A DNA stretch of 64,000 nucleotides from Spirochaetota bacterium (GTDB lineage: Bacteria; Spirochaetota; UBA4802; UBA5550): positions 35,848 through 99,847 of the forward strand of contig JAJRXZ010000028.1 in NCBI GenBank assembly GCA_024276015.1. The letters run 5' to 3'. The translations under genes were made by a program, and so were the position numbers. Below the pieces are notes generated by a model. That model was not told the DNA's origin, did not search any database, and saw only the letters and a list, made by a program, of their open reading frames with translations. Below, piece after piece: positions 25,159-34,289 of the stretch (position 1 is the stretch's first letter; each line of letters begins with the position of its first letter).

Positions 25159-25264
25159 GCCAAAAATAGAATACTACAACTCCTGTGGTATAAAATTATT
25201 ATTGCTAATTATGCGGTATTTTTATATATTGATAACAGTTTAACGAGATGATCCGGAGAGACCC

Positions 25265-25522
25265 ATGAAACAGAGTACAAACCAAGAAATCAAACAGACA
25301 CTGTCGCCTGAACTCAGCTTCAAAATAATGAAGATCGGCCAGCTTGTTTTTGAACTTGAAGAACAGTATATGCACTGTTTCGGCCGTGACACCCAGAACA
25401 GGCTCAAGCAGATCTCCATTCTGTTAAAAGAACTGGCTGATGAAATGGACGGGAGCACCGGAGAAAGAATGCTGAAATGGAAAGAAGAGATCAGAAAGAA
25501 TACAGCCATGGGATTTATCTAA
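25265..25522 (+). CDS. Small helical protein of unknown function
   Basis: 85 residues; ATG preceded by GGAGAG. Predominantly charged helices (FKIMKIGQLVFELEEQYMHC, QNRLKQISILLKELADEMDG); no motif recognised. Its TAA overlaps the next gene's ATG (TAATG), so the two are translationally coupled, and the next two genes also overlap, making a four-gene operon with hisK and pgeF. Likely cytosolic. No function is proposed. Confidence 0.75.
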   Translation: MKQSTNQEIKQTLSPELSFKIMKIGQLVFELEEQYMHCFGRDTQNRLKQISILLKELADEMDGSTGERMLKWKEEIRKNTAMGFI

Positions 25523-26220
25523 TGTTCGACATCAGGGAATATTACCATAATAACTTCAATTCCTCCGAAACCGGCGATATATCAAAAATAGACGAGGACC
25601 TCTCCAGCGATCTGGACAATCTGTTTAAAAACAGATTTGACAATCTCTATACAAGGGACAGATACAAAAACAATGTTTTTAAAGTTGATATCATATACCC
25701 TAAAATCAACTATCCTGGCAGCAGGTCGCTTCTCATTACAACGGATAAAGTAAGATTTCTTCTGTCATTCTATCCTGAGAGAGGCGATCTAAAAAATATC
25801 GAAAAAATCGTAATAAGACCAAGATATATTGAAATAGGGAATATTGAGCTTTCATCCATCTATATGAAACAGAGGAAAATACTTGTATTATATTTAACGC
25901 ACCCTTTTCATTACAATCTGAAAAATTCAAGACTTAAGAGCTTATCCGTTTTTACTTCTTTCGACCTTGAGAAAATGATGAATTTCAGATCAGCCGGAAC
26001 GCCTTCCGAACGAAATGAAATAAACACGATGAGAATACATCCCCTATGGTACTATATTGCGGCTATTTCACAAAACAATAATGATGAAAAGAGCCTTTCC
26101 TCTTTGAAGACCGGCAATAAAGCAATTGATAAATTTTTTATAAAAAGAACCAAACCGGAAAAAAATTCATACGCTCTTCTCAATGATATTTCTTTCTATT
26201 ATTCACGCCACGGCTACTGA
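25522..26220 (+). CDS. Unknown protein, coupled to small helical protein gene
   Basis: 232 residues from ATG 25522; the track's 25477 start lies inside the upstream gene, while the TAATG overlap points to 25522 (MFDIREYYHNNF). Soluble, with mixed strands (SLLITTDKVRFLLSFYPE, ILVLYLTHPFHYNL) and a long helical C-terminus. No family is recognised. Its TGA overlaps the ATG of the histidinol-phosphatase gene (ATGATG arrangement), so expression is tightly linked. Confidence 0.72.
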   Translation: MFDIREYYHNNFNSSETGDISKIDEDLSSDLDNLFKNRFDNLYTRDRYKNNVFKVDIIYPKINYPGSRSLLITTDKVRFLLSFYPERGDLKNIEKIVIRPRYIEIGNIELSSIYMKQRKILVLYLTHPFHYNLKNSRLKSLSVFTSFDLEKMMNFRSAGTPSERNEINTMRIHPLWYYIAAISQNNNDEKSLSSLKTGNKAIDKFFIKRTKPEKNSYALLNDISFYYSRHGY

Positions 26221-27014
26221 TGATCCCAGCCAACTATCATATTCATACATATCTTTGCAATCATGCAACCGGTACAATTGACGATTATATAAACACGGCA
26301 ATTGAGATGAAAATAGGCGAAATCGGTTTTGCAGACCATGCGCCCCTGCCTGAACATTTGAGAAAGGGCATAACCATGAAGCCCGAAGAAACAGAATTCT
26401 ACATTAGCGAGATCGATAAAAGAAAAAGCCTCTTTAAAAACAGAATAATGATCAGGCTCGGATTTGAAGTCGATTTCCCCATGCATGATTCATTCGATAA
26501 AAAATATTTAACGGACCCGAGAATAGATTTCTTAATAGGCTCTTGCCATTTTATTGATGACTGGCCCTTTGATCACAACGCTTATATTGACGAGTACGAA
26601 CGGCGGGATATTGATGATATTTACTCCCGCTATTACAAGATCATGGAAGCCCTTGTTGATTCAAAACAATTTGATATTGCCGGACATTTTGATATTGTAA
26701 AAAAATTCGGCCACAGACCAAAGAAAGATTTTACGGATATAATTGAAAGAATTTCAAAGAAAATGTCCAAATTCGGTTTAACTGCGGAAATTAACACCTC
26801 GGGAATGCTCAAACCTGTAAAAGAGATATACCCTTCCCATGATATAATCGAAACTTTTTACAGAAATAACGTGCCTGTCACAATATCCTCCGACTCCCAT
26901 TCTCCCGAGCTGATAGGCTATTTACTTGGATACACGCTGGAAAAAATCAAAAAAATCGGATACAAAAAAATTTCAGGTTTCCGCAAAAGGAAAAGGTATG
27001 AAATTGCAATTTAA
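26220..27014 (+). CDS. hisK: PHP-family histidinol-phosphatase
   Basis: 264 residues. Removes phosphate from histidinol phosphate, the eighth step of histidine synthesis, in the PHP (HisJ/HisK) family. The trinuclear metal site is complete: HIHTYLCNH, FADHAPLP, GFEVDF, SCHFIDDW, AGHFDIVKKF and SSDSHSPE. The start overlaps the upstream stop by one base. No other histidine gene is nearby, which is usual for PHP-type enzymes; a different PHP phosphatase substrate is possible. It overlaps the next gene by 17 bp. Confidence 0.85.
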   Translation: MIPANYHIHTYLCNHATGTIDDYINTAIEMKIGEIGFADHAPLPEHLRKGITMKPEETEFYISEIDKRKSLFKNRIMIRLGFEVDFPMHDSFDKKYLTDPRIDFLIGSCHFIDDWPFDHNAYIDEYERRDIDDIYSRYYKIMEALVDSKQFDIAGHFDIVKKFGHRPKKDFTDIIERISKKMSKFGLTAEINTSGMLKPVKEIYPSHDIIETFYRNNVPVTISSDSHSPELIGYLLGYTLEKIKKIGYKKISGFRKRKRYEIAI

Positions 27015-27732
27015 CAGCCTGAACAGTGAACTTATCAGAGCAAGATCCTGCCCTGATAAGCTAAAAATCGGTCTTATAGGCAGAAAAGGAAATAACATTG
27101 ACTACAATGACACTTCGGGCAGTATCCGCATCAGCGAAAAAAAACTTCTTTCAAAAGCTCTCAATTTGCCTGAAAAAAAGATACTCTTTCTGAACCAGAT
27201 CCATGGAGATGATATAGTGACGATCCATTCTCATCCTGAAAAAACCGAAAGCTTTATAGCAGATGCAGACGGTATGGCAACTGATATGAAGAATTTATGT
27301 CTGGTCATCAGAACCGCCGATTGTGTCCCGGTATTTATTTTTGATAAGAAAAACTCGGTACTGGGTGCTGTCCATTCAGGGTGGAAAGGGTGCCGGCTCC
27401 GCATATCGCAAAAACTGGCTCAGTTGATGAAAAACAGATTTAATTCCGAATACTCACAGATGCTGGTATATATACTGCCCTCAATCGGCCCCGATTCTTA
27501 TGAGATCAGTGAAGATGTTGCAGATCATTTTAAAGACCATACAATAAAAAAAAATGATAAAATATATCTCAACCTCTGGGAAAATATTGAAGTATCGCTT
27601 ATAAAAGAGGGAATACCTGCCCGCAATATATTTAATTCCGGAATATGCAATCTGCAAAATACCGATCTATTCTTTTCCCACAGAAACGGCGATTTGGGAA
27701 GAAACCTGAATTTTGCATTCATAAGCTCATAG
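26998..27732 (+). CDS. pgeF: PgeF/YfiH-family multicopper-like purine/peptidoglycan enzyme
   Basis: 244 residues from ATG 26998 with AAAAGG upstream (the track's 26926 start lies inside hisK). Family motifs: LNQIHGDDIVTI, DADGMATD, RTADCVPVFI and AVHSGWKGCRLRIS, giving the Cys and His zinc ligands. Members were called polyphenol oxidases; the E. coli protein corrects misincorporated residues in peptidoglycan precursors, and some homologues cleave purine nucleosides. Which applies here is unknown. Last gene of the operon. Confidence 0.88.
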   Translation: MKLQFNSLNSELIRARSCPDKLKIGLIGRKGNNIDYNDTSGSIRISEKKLLSKALNLPEKKILFLNQIHGDDIVTIHSHPEKTESFIADADGMATDMKNLCLVIRTADCVPVFIFDKKNSVLGAVHSGWKGCRLRISQKLAQLMKNRFNSEYSQMLVYILPSIGPDSYEISEDVADHFKDHTIKKNDKIYLNLWENIEVSLIKEGIPARNIFNSGICNLQNTDLFFSHRNGDLGRNLNFAFISS

Positions 27733-27740
27733 AATAAATA

Positions 27741-28961
27741 TCATAATAATCCCTTATAAACTTCGATCATCTTGGCAACCGCACTCTCCCAGGAAAAATA
27801 TTTTGCGGCCCTCTCAATCCCTGCATTGCTAAATTTCTTCAATCTTTCTTTATCTGCAATTAATGTATCAATTGCTTCTGCAAGAGAATCTTCGTCTCTT
27901 GAGGGTACGATGATGCCGGCATCTCCCACAACCTCGGGCAAAGCCCCTCCGTCGCTTGCAATTACCGGAACCCCGCAGGACATTGCTTCGGCAGCCGGGA
28001 ATCCGAACCCCTCATATACCGAAGGTACCACTGCTATCTCCGACTGCCAGTACAATTGAACCAGTCTGTCAACAGAGATCTTACCTGTAAAATGGAGCCT
28101 CTTTTCGATGCCCAGTTTTTTGATCAGCAGATCAGTTACTTTTCGATGAGGAGAACCTCCGTCAACAACCGTAACCGGTATATCCTTACTGATCTTTGTT
28201 ACCGCCTTTAAAAGATATATAAAGCCCTTTTTGCCGTCCTCAATATTGCCTACAAAGATGATGCCTTTTCTTCTTTTTCTGCCGCTCCTTTGAGCACGGA
28301 AGACTCTTCTGTCAATACCGTTATATACAACTGTCTGCTTTTCAGGCTCAACTCCGAAATCCTTTGTAATATTTATTCTTGAATCCTCTGAAACTGTGAT
28401 TATGTGATCCAGTCTCTTTGAAACAAATCTCTGCATCAATATGGGATAAAACATTACATATCTCGCTTTTTTTAAAAACGCGGGCGTCCTTTCCATTACG
28501 TTTTGAAGATCTATTGTCAGAGGATGATGAATTGTTGAAACAACGGGAATTCCGAGAGATTTCATAAGGAGCAGGCCGTAGCCCAGAGACTGGTTGTCAT
28601 GAATTATATGGAACTTCTCTTTACTATGCAGCTCTCTTAAAAGATAAAAGGCTCTGTATGTAAATGAACTTATCTCGGAAAACGCACCCACTCTGGTATT
28701 TAAGTACTGGTAAAAATTCGCAGGCATGAAAATATCAAAGGGTGAAACAGGATCAATAATATTAAATCCCCTTTTAACCGAATAGTGATGATTATTGATC
28801 CTGTGTACTGCAACGCCTTCCATATGATCGGGATAGGGAGGCCCTGCAATTGCATGAACTTCATTTCCCTGCCTTGCCAGCTCTTCCGCTACATATTTTA
28901 AGTAAATTCCCTGTCCCCCGGAATAGGGGTTCCCGCGATAGGATAATAAACAGATCTTCAT
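27741..28961 (-). CDS. GT4-family glycosyltransferase
   Basis: 406 residues, a GT-B-fold retaining glycosyltransferase. The N-terminal glycine-rich loop is YRGNPYSGGQGIYLKYVAEEL; the C-terminal donor site has FVGNIEDGKKG and the EX7E signature in PSVYEGFGFPAAEAMSCGVP. It probably adds a sugar to a lipid-linked glycan or surface polysaccharide. The sugar and acceptor are unknown. Four bp separate it from the upstream acyltransferase gene, so the two form one unit for envelope sugar work. Confidence 0.9.
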   Translation of the reverse strand: MKICLLSYRGNPYSGGQGIYLKYVAEELARQGNEVHAIAGPPYPDHMEGVAVHRINNHHYSVKRGFNIIDPVSPFDIFMPANFYQYLNTRVGAFSEISSFTYRAFYLLRELHSKEKFHIIHDNQSLGYGLLLMKSLGIPVVSTIHHPLTIDLQNVMERTPAFLKKARYVMFYPILMQRFVSKRLDHIITVSEDSRINITKDFGVEPEKQTVVYNGIDRRVFRAQRSGRKRRKGIIFVGNIEDGKKGFIYLLKAVTKISKDIPVTVVDGGSPHRKVTDLLIKKLGIEKRLHFTGKISVDRLVQLYWQSEIAVVPSVYEGFGFPAAEAMSCGVPVIASDGGALPEVVGDAGIIVPSRDEDSLAEAIDTLIADKERLKKFSNAGIERAAKYFSWESAVAKMIEVYKGLL

Positions 28962-28965
28962 TGAT

Positions 28966-29589
28966 CTACCTGACGCTTCCCGAAGATTCTGCTTTTACAA
29001 TTTTTTCAGGATCCAGTTTTTCGACTACCCTTGCCGGATTACCCGCAGCAATTACATTGGCGGGAATATCGCATGTCACAACCGAACCGGCGCCGATCAC
29101 AGAGTTTTCGCCTATTTTAACGCCTTTGCAGATAATTGCCGAATCGCCTATCCATACATTATTTTCAAGAACCACAGGTTCGCTTTTACCCACCATTTTA
29201 CTCCTGTCATAAATATCGTGCCAGTCCGAGTCCATAATATAACAATAATTGGCCAGCATACAATTATCGCCTATAGATATCTCCGAAGCACTGCTGATCC
29301 TTACTCCGTTCATGATCAAGACATTATTGCCTATTGAGATCTTTCCTTCAAATTCTCCGATCTGCACTGAAGTCAAGCGTGTTTTATCGCTGTTTCCTCC
29401 GAATATTTTCACTTCGCCGTTAAATTTTATATTGGGCCCGCTGATCTCAATATTCCAGATCCCCCATACATGAGGCTTTACAGCAATATGGGAAAGCTTC
29501 TTTTTAAATATCAGATGATAATAAATATTGGTCCTTAAAAGATAAAACCATTTATAAACGAACGAAGATCTTGAATTACTATCGAACAT
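28966..29589 (-). CDS. Hexapeptide-repeat acyltransferase
   Basis: 207 residues. Left-handed beta-helix transferase with many [LIV]GxxxxI hexads (IGDNCMLANYCYI, VWIGDSAIICKGVKIGENSV, IGAGSVVTCDIPANVIAAGN) and the usual closing GNPARVV. The catalytic His is probably in DSDWHDIYD. Such enzymes acetylate sugars in surface glycans or nucleotide sugars. CGGAGA precedes the ATG. First gene of the pair with the GT4 enzyme. Confidence 0.9.
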   Translation of the reverse strand: MFDSNSRSSFVYKWFYLLRTNIYYHLIFKKKLSHIAVKPHVWGIWNIEISGPNIKFNGEVKIFGGNSDKTRLTSVQIGEFEGKISIGNNVLIMNGVRISSASEISIGDNCMLANYCYIMDSDWHDIYDRSKMVGKSEPVVLENNVWIGDSAIICKGVKIGENSVIGAGSVVTCDIPANVIAAGNPARVVEKLDPEKIVKAESSGSVR

Positions 29590-29767
29590 TAAGTCTCCGG
29601 TGACAATTCTCTGATAAAATTTTACTTCAATAAATCAATAATTGGATTATGCTGCAAACAGTTTTTAGATTTGTTGATCAAATAATTGTTATATAGCTGC
29701 AATCTATTTTTTATATTAAAATAATTCTAAAATAAATCTAATTTTTGAAAAGTTTTATAAAAGACCA

Positions 29768-29796
29768 TTGACTATGGATAGTTTTAGATGTATATT
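29768..29796 (+). promoter_or_regulatory. Sigma-70 promoter for Cache chemoreceptor gene
   Basis: TTGACT, 17-nt spacer, TATATT, about 90 bp before the ATG at 29888. No sigma-28 flagellar-type box was seen. Confidence 0.65.
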
Positions 29797-29887
29797 AATT
29801 CGATATTATACAGAAAATATATGTTAAGAATTCTATAATGCTTTTACATATTTTTCTGTTAAGATGTCAGACTCCTGGAGGTTAAAA

Positions 29888-31447
29888 ATGTCACTATCAT
29901 GGAAAAATTTATCATTGACCAAAAAAATGCTGATCCCGGGAATAATTCTGATTATAATCTTTTCCGCATTTATAATCGGGTATTACCTTCCTATGATGAA
30001 AACCGAAATTATTAAAGAGCAGAAAATAAAACTAAAAGAAATTACCAAAACAGCCGTCAGTATAATGAAAAAATTTGACGACGACGCATCAAAGGGGCTC
30101 ATTACAAAAGAGGAAGCTCAGGAAAGAGCAAAGCAGGTAATTGAAAAGATGAGGTACGGCCCGGAAAACAAAGATTATCTATGGATAAATGACTTTCACC
30201 CCACAATGATAATGCACCCATGGGTAAAGAGACTGAATGGCAAGGACTTAAGTAATTTTAAGGATAAAAAAGGGAAGCACCTCTTTGTTGAATTTGCAAA
30301 AGTATGCAAAGAAAAGGGAAGCGGATATGTAGACTATTTTTGGCAGTGGAAAGACCAGAAAGATAAAATTGTGCCGAAAATATCATACGTTGAAGCCTAT
30401 AAACCGTGGGAATGGATCGTTGGAACAGGAATGTATATAGAGGATGTTAATAAACAGATCAACAGCCTGTTTATGAATATTATTATTGTTCTATCATTTA
30501 TTCTTGTGATCTTTATTATAATTATCTTCTTTTCAACAAAAACGATCATTAATCCTCTGAAGGAAAGCCTTCACTATGCAAAAAATATTACGGAAGGAGA
30601 TCTCACCGTAGATATAAAGATAACAAGCAATGACGAGACCGGCCAATTGGTAACAGCTCTTAAGAACATGCTTGAAGCCTTTGTCAGAATTATTAAGAGT
30701 TTGATGGAAAGTACAAATTCAATTACCGCCGCTTCGAATCAGATCAATTCAACCGCGCAGCACCTCAGTGAAAGAGCCAATACTCAGGCTGCCAACATGG
30801 AGGAAATTTCATCATCTCTTCAGGAAATGGGCGCAACAATATCACAGAATACCGAAAATGCGCGAAAAACGGACGAAATCGCTCAAAAAACCGCAACACA
30901 GGCTGAAGAGGGCGCAAAAGCCGTGGAGGATACGGTTACTGCAATGAGACACATTGCCGAAAAGATAACCCTGATCGAAGATATAGCTTATCAGACAAAT
31001 CTCCTTGCTTTAAATGCAGCCATTGAAGCTGCCAGAGCGGGAGATCACGGAAAGGGCTTTGCAGTTGTAGCCGGAGAAGTGAGAAAGCTTGCTGAAAAAA
31101 GCCAGGTTGCAGCGCAGGAGATAGGAAATCTTACATCTGACAGCGTAGCAGTTGCCGAAAGAGCGGGCAGCCTTTTCCAGGAGATAGTACCAAATATCAA
31201 AAAAACCGCTGACCTTGTTCAGGATATTACTGCCGCTTCCGAACAGCAGAATGAAGGCGTTAATCAGATCAACAAAAGCGTGGATGAGATCAATATGGTT
31301 ACTCAGCAAAATGCCGCATCATCCGAAGAACTTGCAAGCACATCAGAGATGATGGGTACTCATATAAACAAACTCAGAGAAATTGTAGAATTTTTCAGAC
31401 TTAAATCCGCCGCTGAAAGCGGTGAGACTAAGCAGATAGAAGAATAA
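29888..31447 (+). CDS. Methyl-accepting chemotaxis protein with Cache sensor
   Basis: 519 residues from ATG 29888, which has GGAGG upstream (track start 29864 is 8 codons early). Transmembrane helix about 12-35, periplasmic single-Cache domain (about 40-195; [36 protein letters not shown]), second helix about 200-222, HAMP (about 223-275), and an MCP signalling domain whose tip reads [20 protein letters not shown]. The sCache_2 sensors often bind small organic acids. Ends with a terminator at 31484. Confidence 0.94.
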   Translation: MSLSWKNLSLTKKMLIPGIILIIIFSAFIIGYYLPMMKTEIIKEQKIKLKEITKTAVSIMKKFDDDASKGLITKEEAQERAKQVIEKMRYGPENKDYLWINDFHPTMIMHPWVKRLNGKDLSNFKDKKGKHLFVEFAKVCKEKGSGYVDYFWQWKDQKDKIVPKISYVEAYKPWEWIVGTGMYIEDVNKQINSLFMNIIIVLSFILVIFIIIIFFSTKTIINPLKESLHYAKNITEGDLTVDIKITSNDETGQLVTALKNMLEAFVRIIKSLMESTNSITAASNQINSTAQHLSERANTQAANMEEISSSLQEMGATISQNTENARKTDEIAQKTATQAEEGAKAVEDTVTAMRHIAEKITLIEDIAYQTNLLALNAAIEAARAGDHGKGFAVVAGEVRKLAEKSQVAAQEIGNLTSDSVAVAERAGSLFQEIVPNIKKTADLVQDITAASEQQNEGVNQINKSVDEINMVTQQNAASSEELASTSEMMGTHINKLREIVEFFRLKSAAESGETKQIEE

Positions 31448-31483
31448 TTTTCCCCGATCAAAAACCTGCTCGTTACTAAAATC

Positions 31484-31515
31484 AAAGGCTTTTTATTTAT
31501 AAAAAGCCTTTTTTT
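31484..31515 (+). terminator. Intrinsic terminator after Cache chemoreceptor
   Basis: Perfect 10-bp stem AAGGCTTTTT/AAAAAGCCTT, loop ATTTAT, followed by T5. Confidence 0.85.
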
Positions 31516-31615
31516 GTTCACTTTAAATTATATTTTCTATAAAAATGGTTTTATTTTTTTTACATCTATATTATAAATGCCAGCAATAATTTCGACAAAA
31601 TCGAATTTTAAAATA

Positions 31616-31719
31616 TGTATATCAAAAAACATCGATTTTGTCCCTTTGCAAAGGACAAAGTCCCGATCAGATCATATACCGATCCATTTAATATGGAAAT
31701 TTTTAATGATGACCGGTAT
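31616..31719 (+). repeat. Two-hairpin leader element, copy 4 (M29 peptidase)
   Basis: First hairpin 31634-31662 (GATTTTGTCC-N9-GGACAAAGTC), 13-nt linker, then 44-nt palindrome 31676-31719, the same spacing as copies 1 and 2. Compared with copy 2, the left-arm C to T is matched by a G to A on the right arm, preserving the pair, and a further A to G would give G-U. It ends 22 nt before ATG 31742. The ORF-track entry starting 31577 is translated straight through this element. Confidence 0.8.
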
Positions 31720-31741
31720 ACACAGAATAAAGGTGACCTCA

Positions 31742-32944
31742 ATGATATTGACAAAAACAGAACTGGAAAAATATGCTGATGTAATAATATGGGGGCTCGA
31801 AACAGCAAGAAGAAAAAAATTTAAACCTTACAATATTATTCAGATCAGGTACGATTTTGATGCTATTGATCTGGCTGAAATATTACACAGAAAATTGATC
31901 CGGAAAAAAATGATAACTATTCTCAGAGCATTATCTACTCCTGTTATGGAAAAAGATTTTTTTACTTATTCGGATAAAAAATTACGAACATTTATCGGCA
32001 AATGGGAAAATATATACATGGATGACCTGAACGGCAATATTTTTCTCTCTGCTCCGGCTTCATTAACGCATTTAAAAAATATTGACCCTAAGCGCATAAA
32101 CGAAAGTACTGTTGCCAGAAAGAAACTGAGGAAAATTCTGGAGAAAAGAGAGGAGATGGGACTTTTCAGCTGGACATTATGCACCCTTCCCACGCCCGAA
32201 CTTGCTAAAAAGGCAAAATTATCATTAAAAGAATATTCCGCTCAGATCGTTAAAGCATGTTTTCTGAATGAAAGGGATCCCATATCCAACTGGAACGAAA
32301 TACTGAAAAACAGTATGGAGATCAAAAAATGGCTCAACAGTCTGCCTATTGAGACAATAAGACTTGAATCTGAAAAATGCGATCTCACAATATTGCTGGG
32401 AGAAAAGAGAAAGTTCTTAGGAGTTTCCGGACATAACATACCTTCCTTCGAGATATTTACATCTCCCGATTGGCGGGGAACCGAAGGGATATACCATGCG
32501 AACCTCCCTTCATATAGAAACGGCAACTATGTGGAAGAAATAACGCTGGAATTCCAAAAGGGCGAGGTTGTCAAAGCCCGCGCAAAAAAAGGCAACGCCT
32601 TTCTGAAAAAGATGCTTGAGATGGATAAAGGAGCAAAACGGCTTGGCGAATTTTCTCTGACAGACAAAAGATTCTCAAGAATTAACAAGTTTATGGCCGA
32701 TACTCTTTTTGACGAAAATTTCGGCGGAAATTACGGGAACTGCCATATTGCAATCGGAACATCCTACTCTGATACCTTTTCCGGTAATACGGCAAATCTG
32801 ACTCAAAAGATGAAAAACAATCTCGGTTTTAACGACTCGGCGCTTCACTGGGATTTAATTAATACTGAAAACAAAACAGTAACGGCCCGGCTGAAAACCG
32901 GCGAAAAGATCACTCTTTATGAAAAAGGTATATTCAAGTATTAA
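31742..32944 (+). CDS. M29-family metallo-aminopeptidase
   Basis: 400 residues from ATG 31742 (MILTKTELEKYADVI), preceded by AAAGGTGA; the track's start 31577 adds 55 spurious residues translated from the leader element. The family's metal ligands are all visible: Glu in PSFEIFTSPDW, Glu in RLGEFSLTD, His/Tyr in CHIAIGTSYSD, and His/Asp in ALHWDLI. M29 enzymes (AmpS/AmpT) release N-terminal residues from peptides using two metal ions. Cytosolic, monocistronic, convergent with the DUF438 gene. Confidence 0.9.
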   Translation: MILTKTELEKYADVIIWGLETARRKKFKPYNIIQIRYDFDAIDLAEILHRKLIRKKMITILRALSTPVMEKDFFTYSDKKLRTFIGKWENIYMDDLNGNIFLSAPASLTHLKNIDPKRINESTVARKKLRKILEKREEMGLFSWTLCTLPTPELAKKAKLSLKEYSAQIVKACFLNERDPISNWNEILKNSMEIKKWLNSLPIETIRLESEKCDLTILLGEKRKFLGVSGHNIPSFEIFTSPDWRGTEGIYHANLPSYRNGNYVEEITLEFQKGEVVKARAKKGNAFLKKMLEMDKGAKRLGEFSLTDKRFSRINKFMADTLFDENFGGNYGNCHIAIGTSYSDTFSGNTANLTQKMKNNLGFNDSALHWDLINTENKTVTARLKTGEKITLYEKGIFKY

Positions 32945-32959
32945 AATCTATGGGTCATA

Positions 32960-34186
32960 TCAATCGTAGTTTAAAAGCCTTCGCTCCGATGTGAGCTTTC
33001 TCTTCTCAGTCAGATCCTGCGATACCTCAATTGTGCCTTCGTAATTACCATCTTCGTCACGAAGAGCAAAGTATTCGATATAAATAAACCTCTCATTTAC
33101 AGTGATCCAGAACTTTGCGCTGTTCTGTTTTCCGCTGCGAAAATCCTTTAATATCCTCTCCACCGTATCAACGCTTGAAGGAGGATGACAGAACTGTACT
33201 TTCCGTCCGATTATTGCTCTGTTACGGTCAAATATTCTCTCTCTGCCCTGCGTAAAATAGCGCACCGTATCGTGCTTATCCACAAATGTAATATCCACAG
33301 GCAGCGTATTGAGGATCAGCATCAATTCTTTTTTGCTGAAACTGCCGCTTGGCAGCACAATTTGACCGGCCGCGGTTTCAGCTTCGTCATCTTTTACATC
33401 TACGCCTTGAGGGATCCATTTATCAGCAGGATCAAAAAGACAGTAGCCTATCTCATCTTCCTGTTTATAAATTTCATACCATTCCGAATTATCGAGAGTA
33501 TCCATACACATTGGCAGCAGAATATTTTCTTCTTTATAGATCATTTCGGAAACAGATTCGCTTGCCTTCTTCATTGCATCCAGAATGCCCGTAAAATCGG
33601 ATATATTGTTGCCGCTGATCTCGGAAAGCTTTTTCAGAGCATCTTTAATATATTCTCTGGTTTCATCATGTTTTGCCCACATAACCTTTGGAGGGCCCGT
33701 AATGTCATGCTTTTCTAAAAACGGGAAGAGAAGATTCTCTTTTCTTCTGTAGTGTTTATCAACATCGTAAATGGAATTAAAACGCTGTTTCAAATCATTC
33801 AGCAGCTCCCCAAAATCCTTGACATCCTTTTCTTCTATTTTTTTGTACAATTTTTCAAGAGACGATACCTCCCAGCTCAAGGCAAGATTCTCCTGTTGAA
33901 AAGTATGAACAGGGTGCCCAGGCGGGGCCTTATCAGCTCCTTCGGTGTCTATACTCCCTTTCAATACCTCGGTATGTAAATCGCATAATTTAATGATCTC
34001 TTCCTGGGGCAGGCCTTCGGCTATAAGTTCCTGTTCTACCTTTACAACGTCACCATAAGGAACCGATCCCAGCAGTTTTTGAAGCTGTTTCTTTACCGCT
34101 TCGGGAGCTTCCTTTTCATGGAGACTTTTGATCATATGTTTAAGCAATTCCCTCTTCTTTATTTTTTCATCAAGTAATTCGCTCAT
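32960..34186 (-). CDS. DUF438-hemerythrin-PAS sensor-like protein
   Basis: 408 residues. DUF438 (about 5-80; LLKHMIKSLHEKEAPEAVKK), a hemerythrin-type HHE domain (about 95-240; HPVHTFQQEN, DKHYRRKENLLFPF, WAKHDETREYI) that should bind a di-iron site and oxygen or NO, and a C-terminal PAS (about 285-395; CHPPSSVDTVERILKDFRSG). No output domain is present, so it probably acts by binding a partner. Such proteins are common in anaerobes as oxygen or NO sensors/scavengers. GGAGG precedes the ATG. Single gene. Confidence 0.88.
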   Translation of the reverse strand: MSELLDEKIKKRELLKHMIKSLHEKEAPEAVKKQLQKLLGSVPYGDVVKVEQELIAEGLPQEEIIKLCDLHTEVLKGSIDTEGADKAPPGHPVHTFQQENLALSWEVSSLEKLYKKIEEKDVKDFGELLNDLKQRFNSIYDVDKHYRRKENLLFPFLEKHDITGPPKVMWAKHDETREYIKDALKKLSEISGNNISDFTGILDAMKKASESVSEMIYKEENILLPMCMDTLDNSEWYEIYKQEDEIGYCLFDPADKWIPQGVDVKDDEAETAAGQIVLPSGSFSKKELMLILNTLPVDITFVDKHDTVRYFTQGRERIFDRNRAIIGRKVQFCHPPSSVDTVERILKDFRSGKQNSAKFWITVNERFIYIEYFALRDEDGNYEGTIEVSQDLTEKRKLTSERRLLNYD

Positions 34187-34289
34187 CCTATACCTCCGAA
34201 AATATAATATTAAATGCTATCGATTTTGCGCATGAATTAATATATAATTCATTCTGACTAATATATCGACCAACCTGCAAAGCTGGAAT

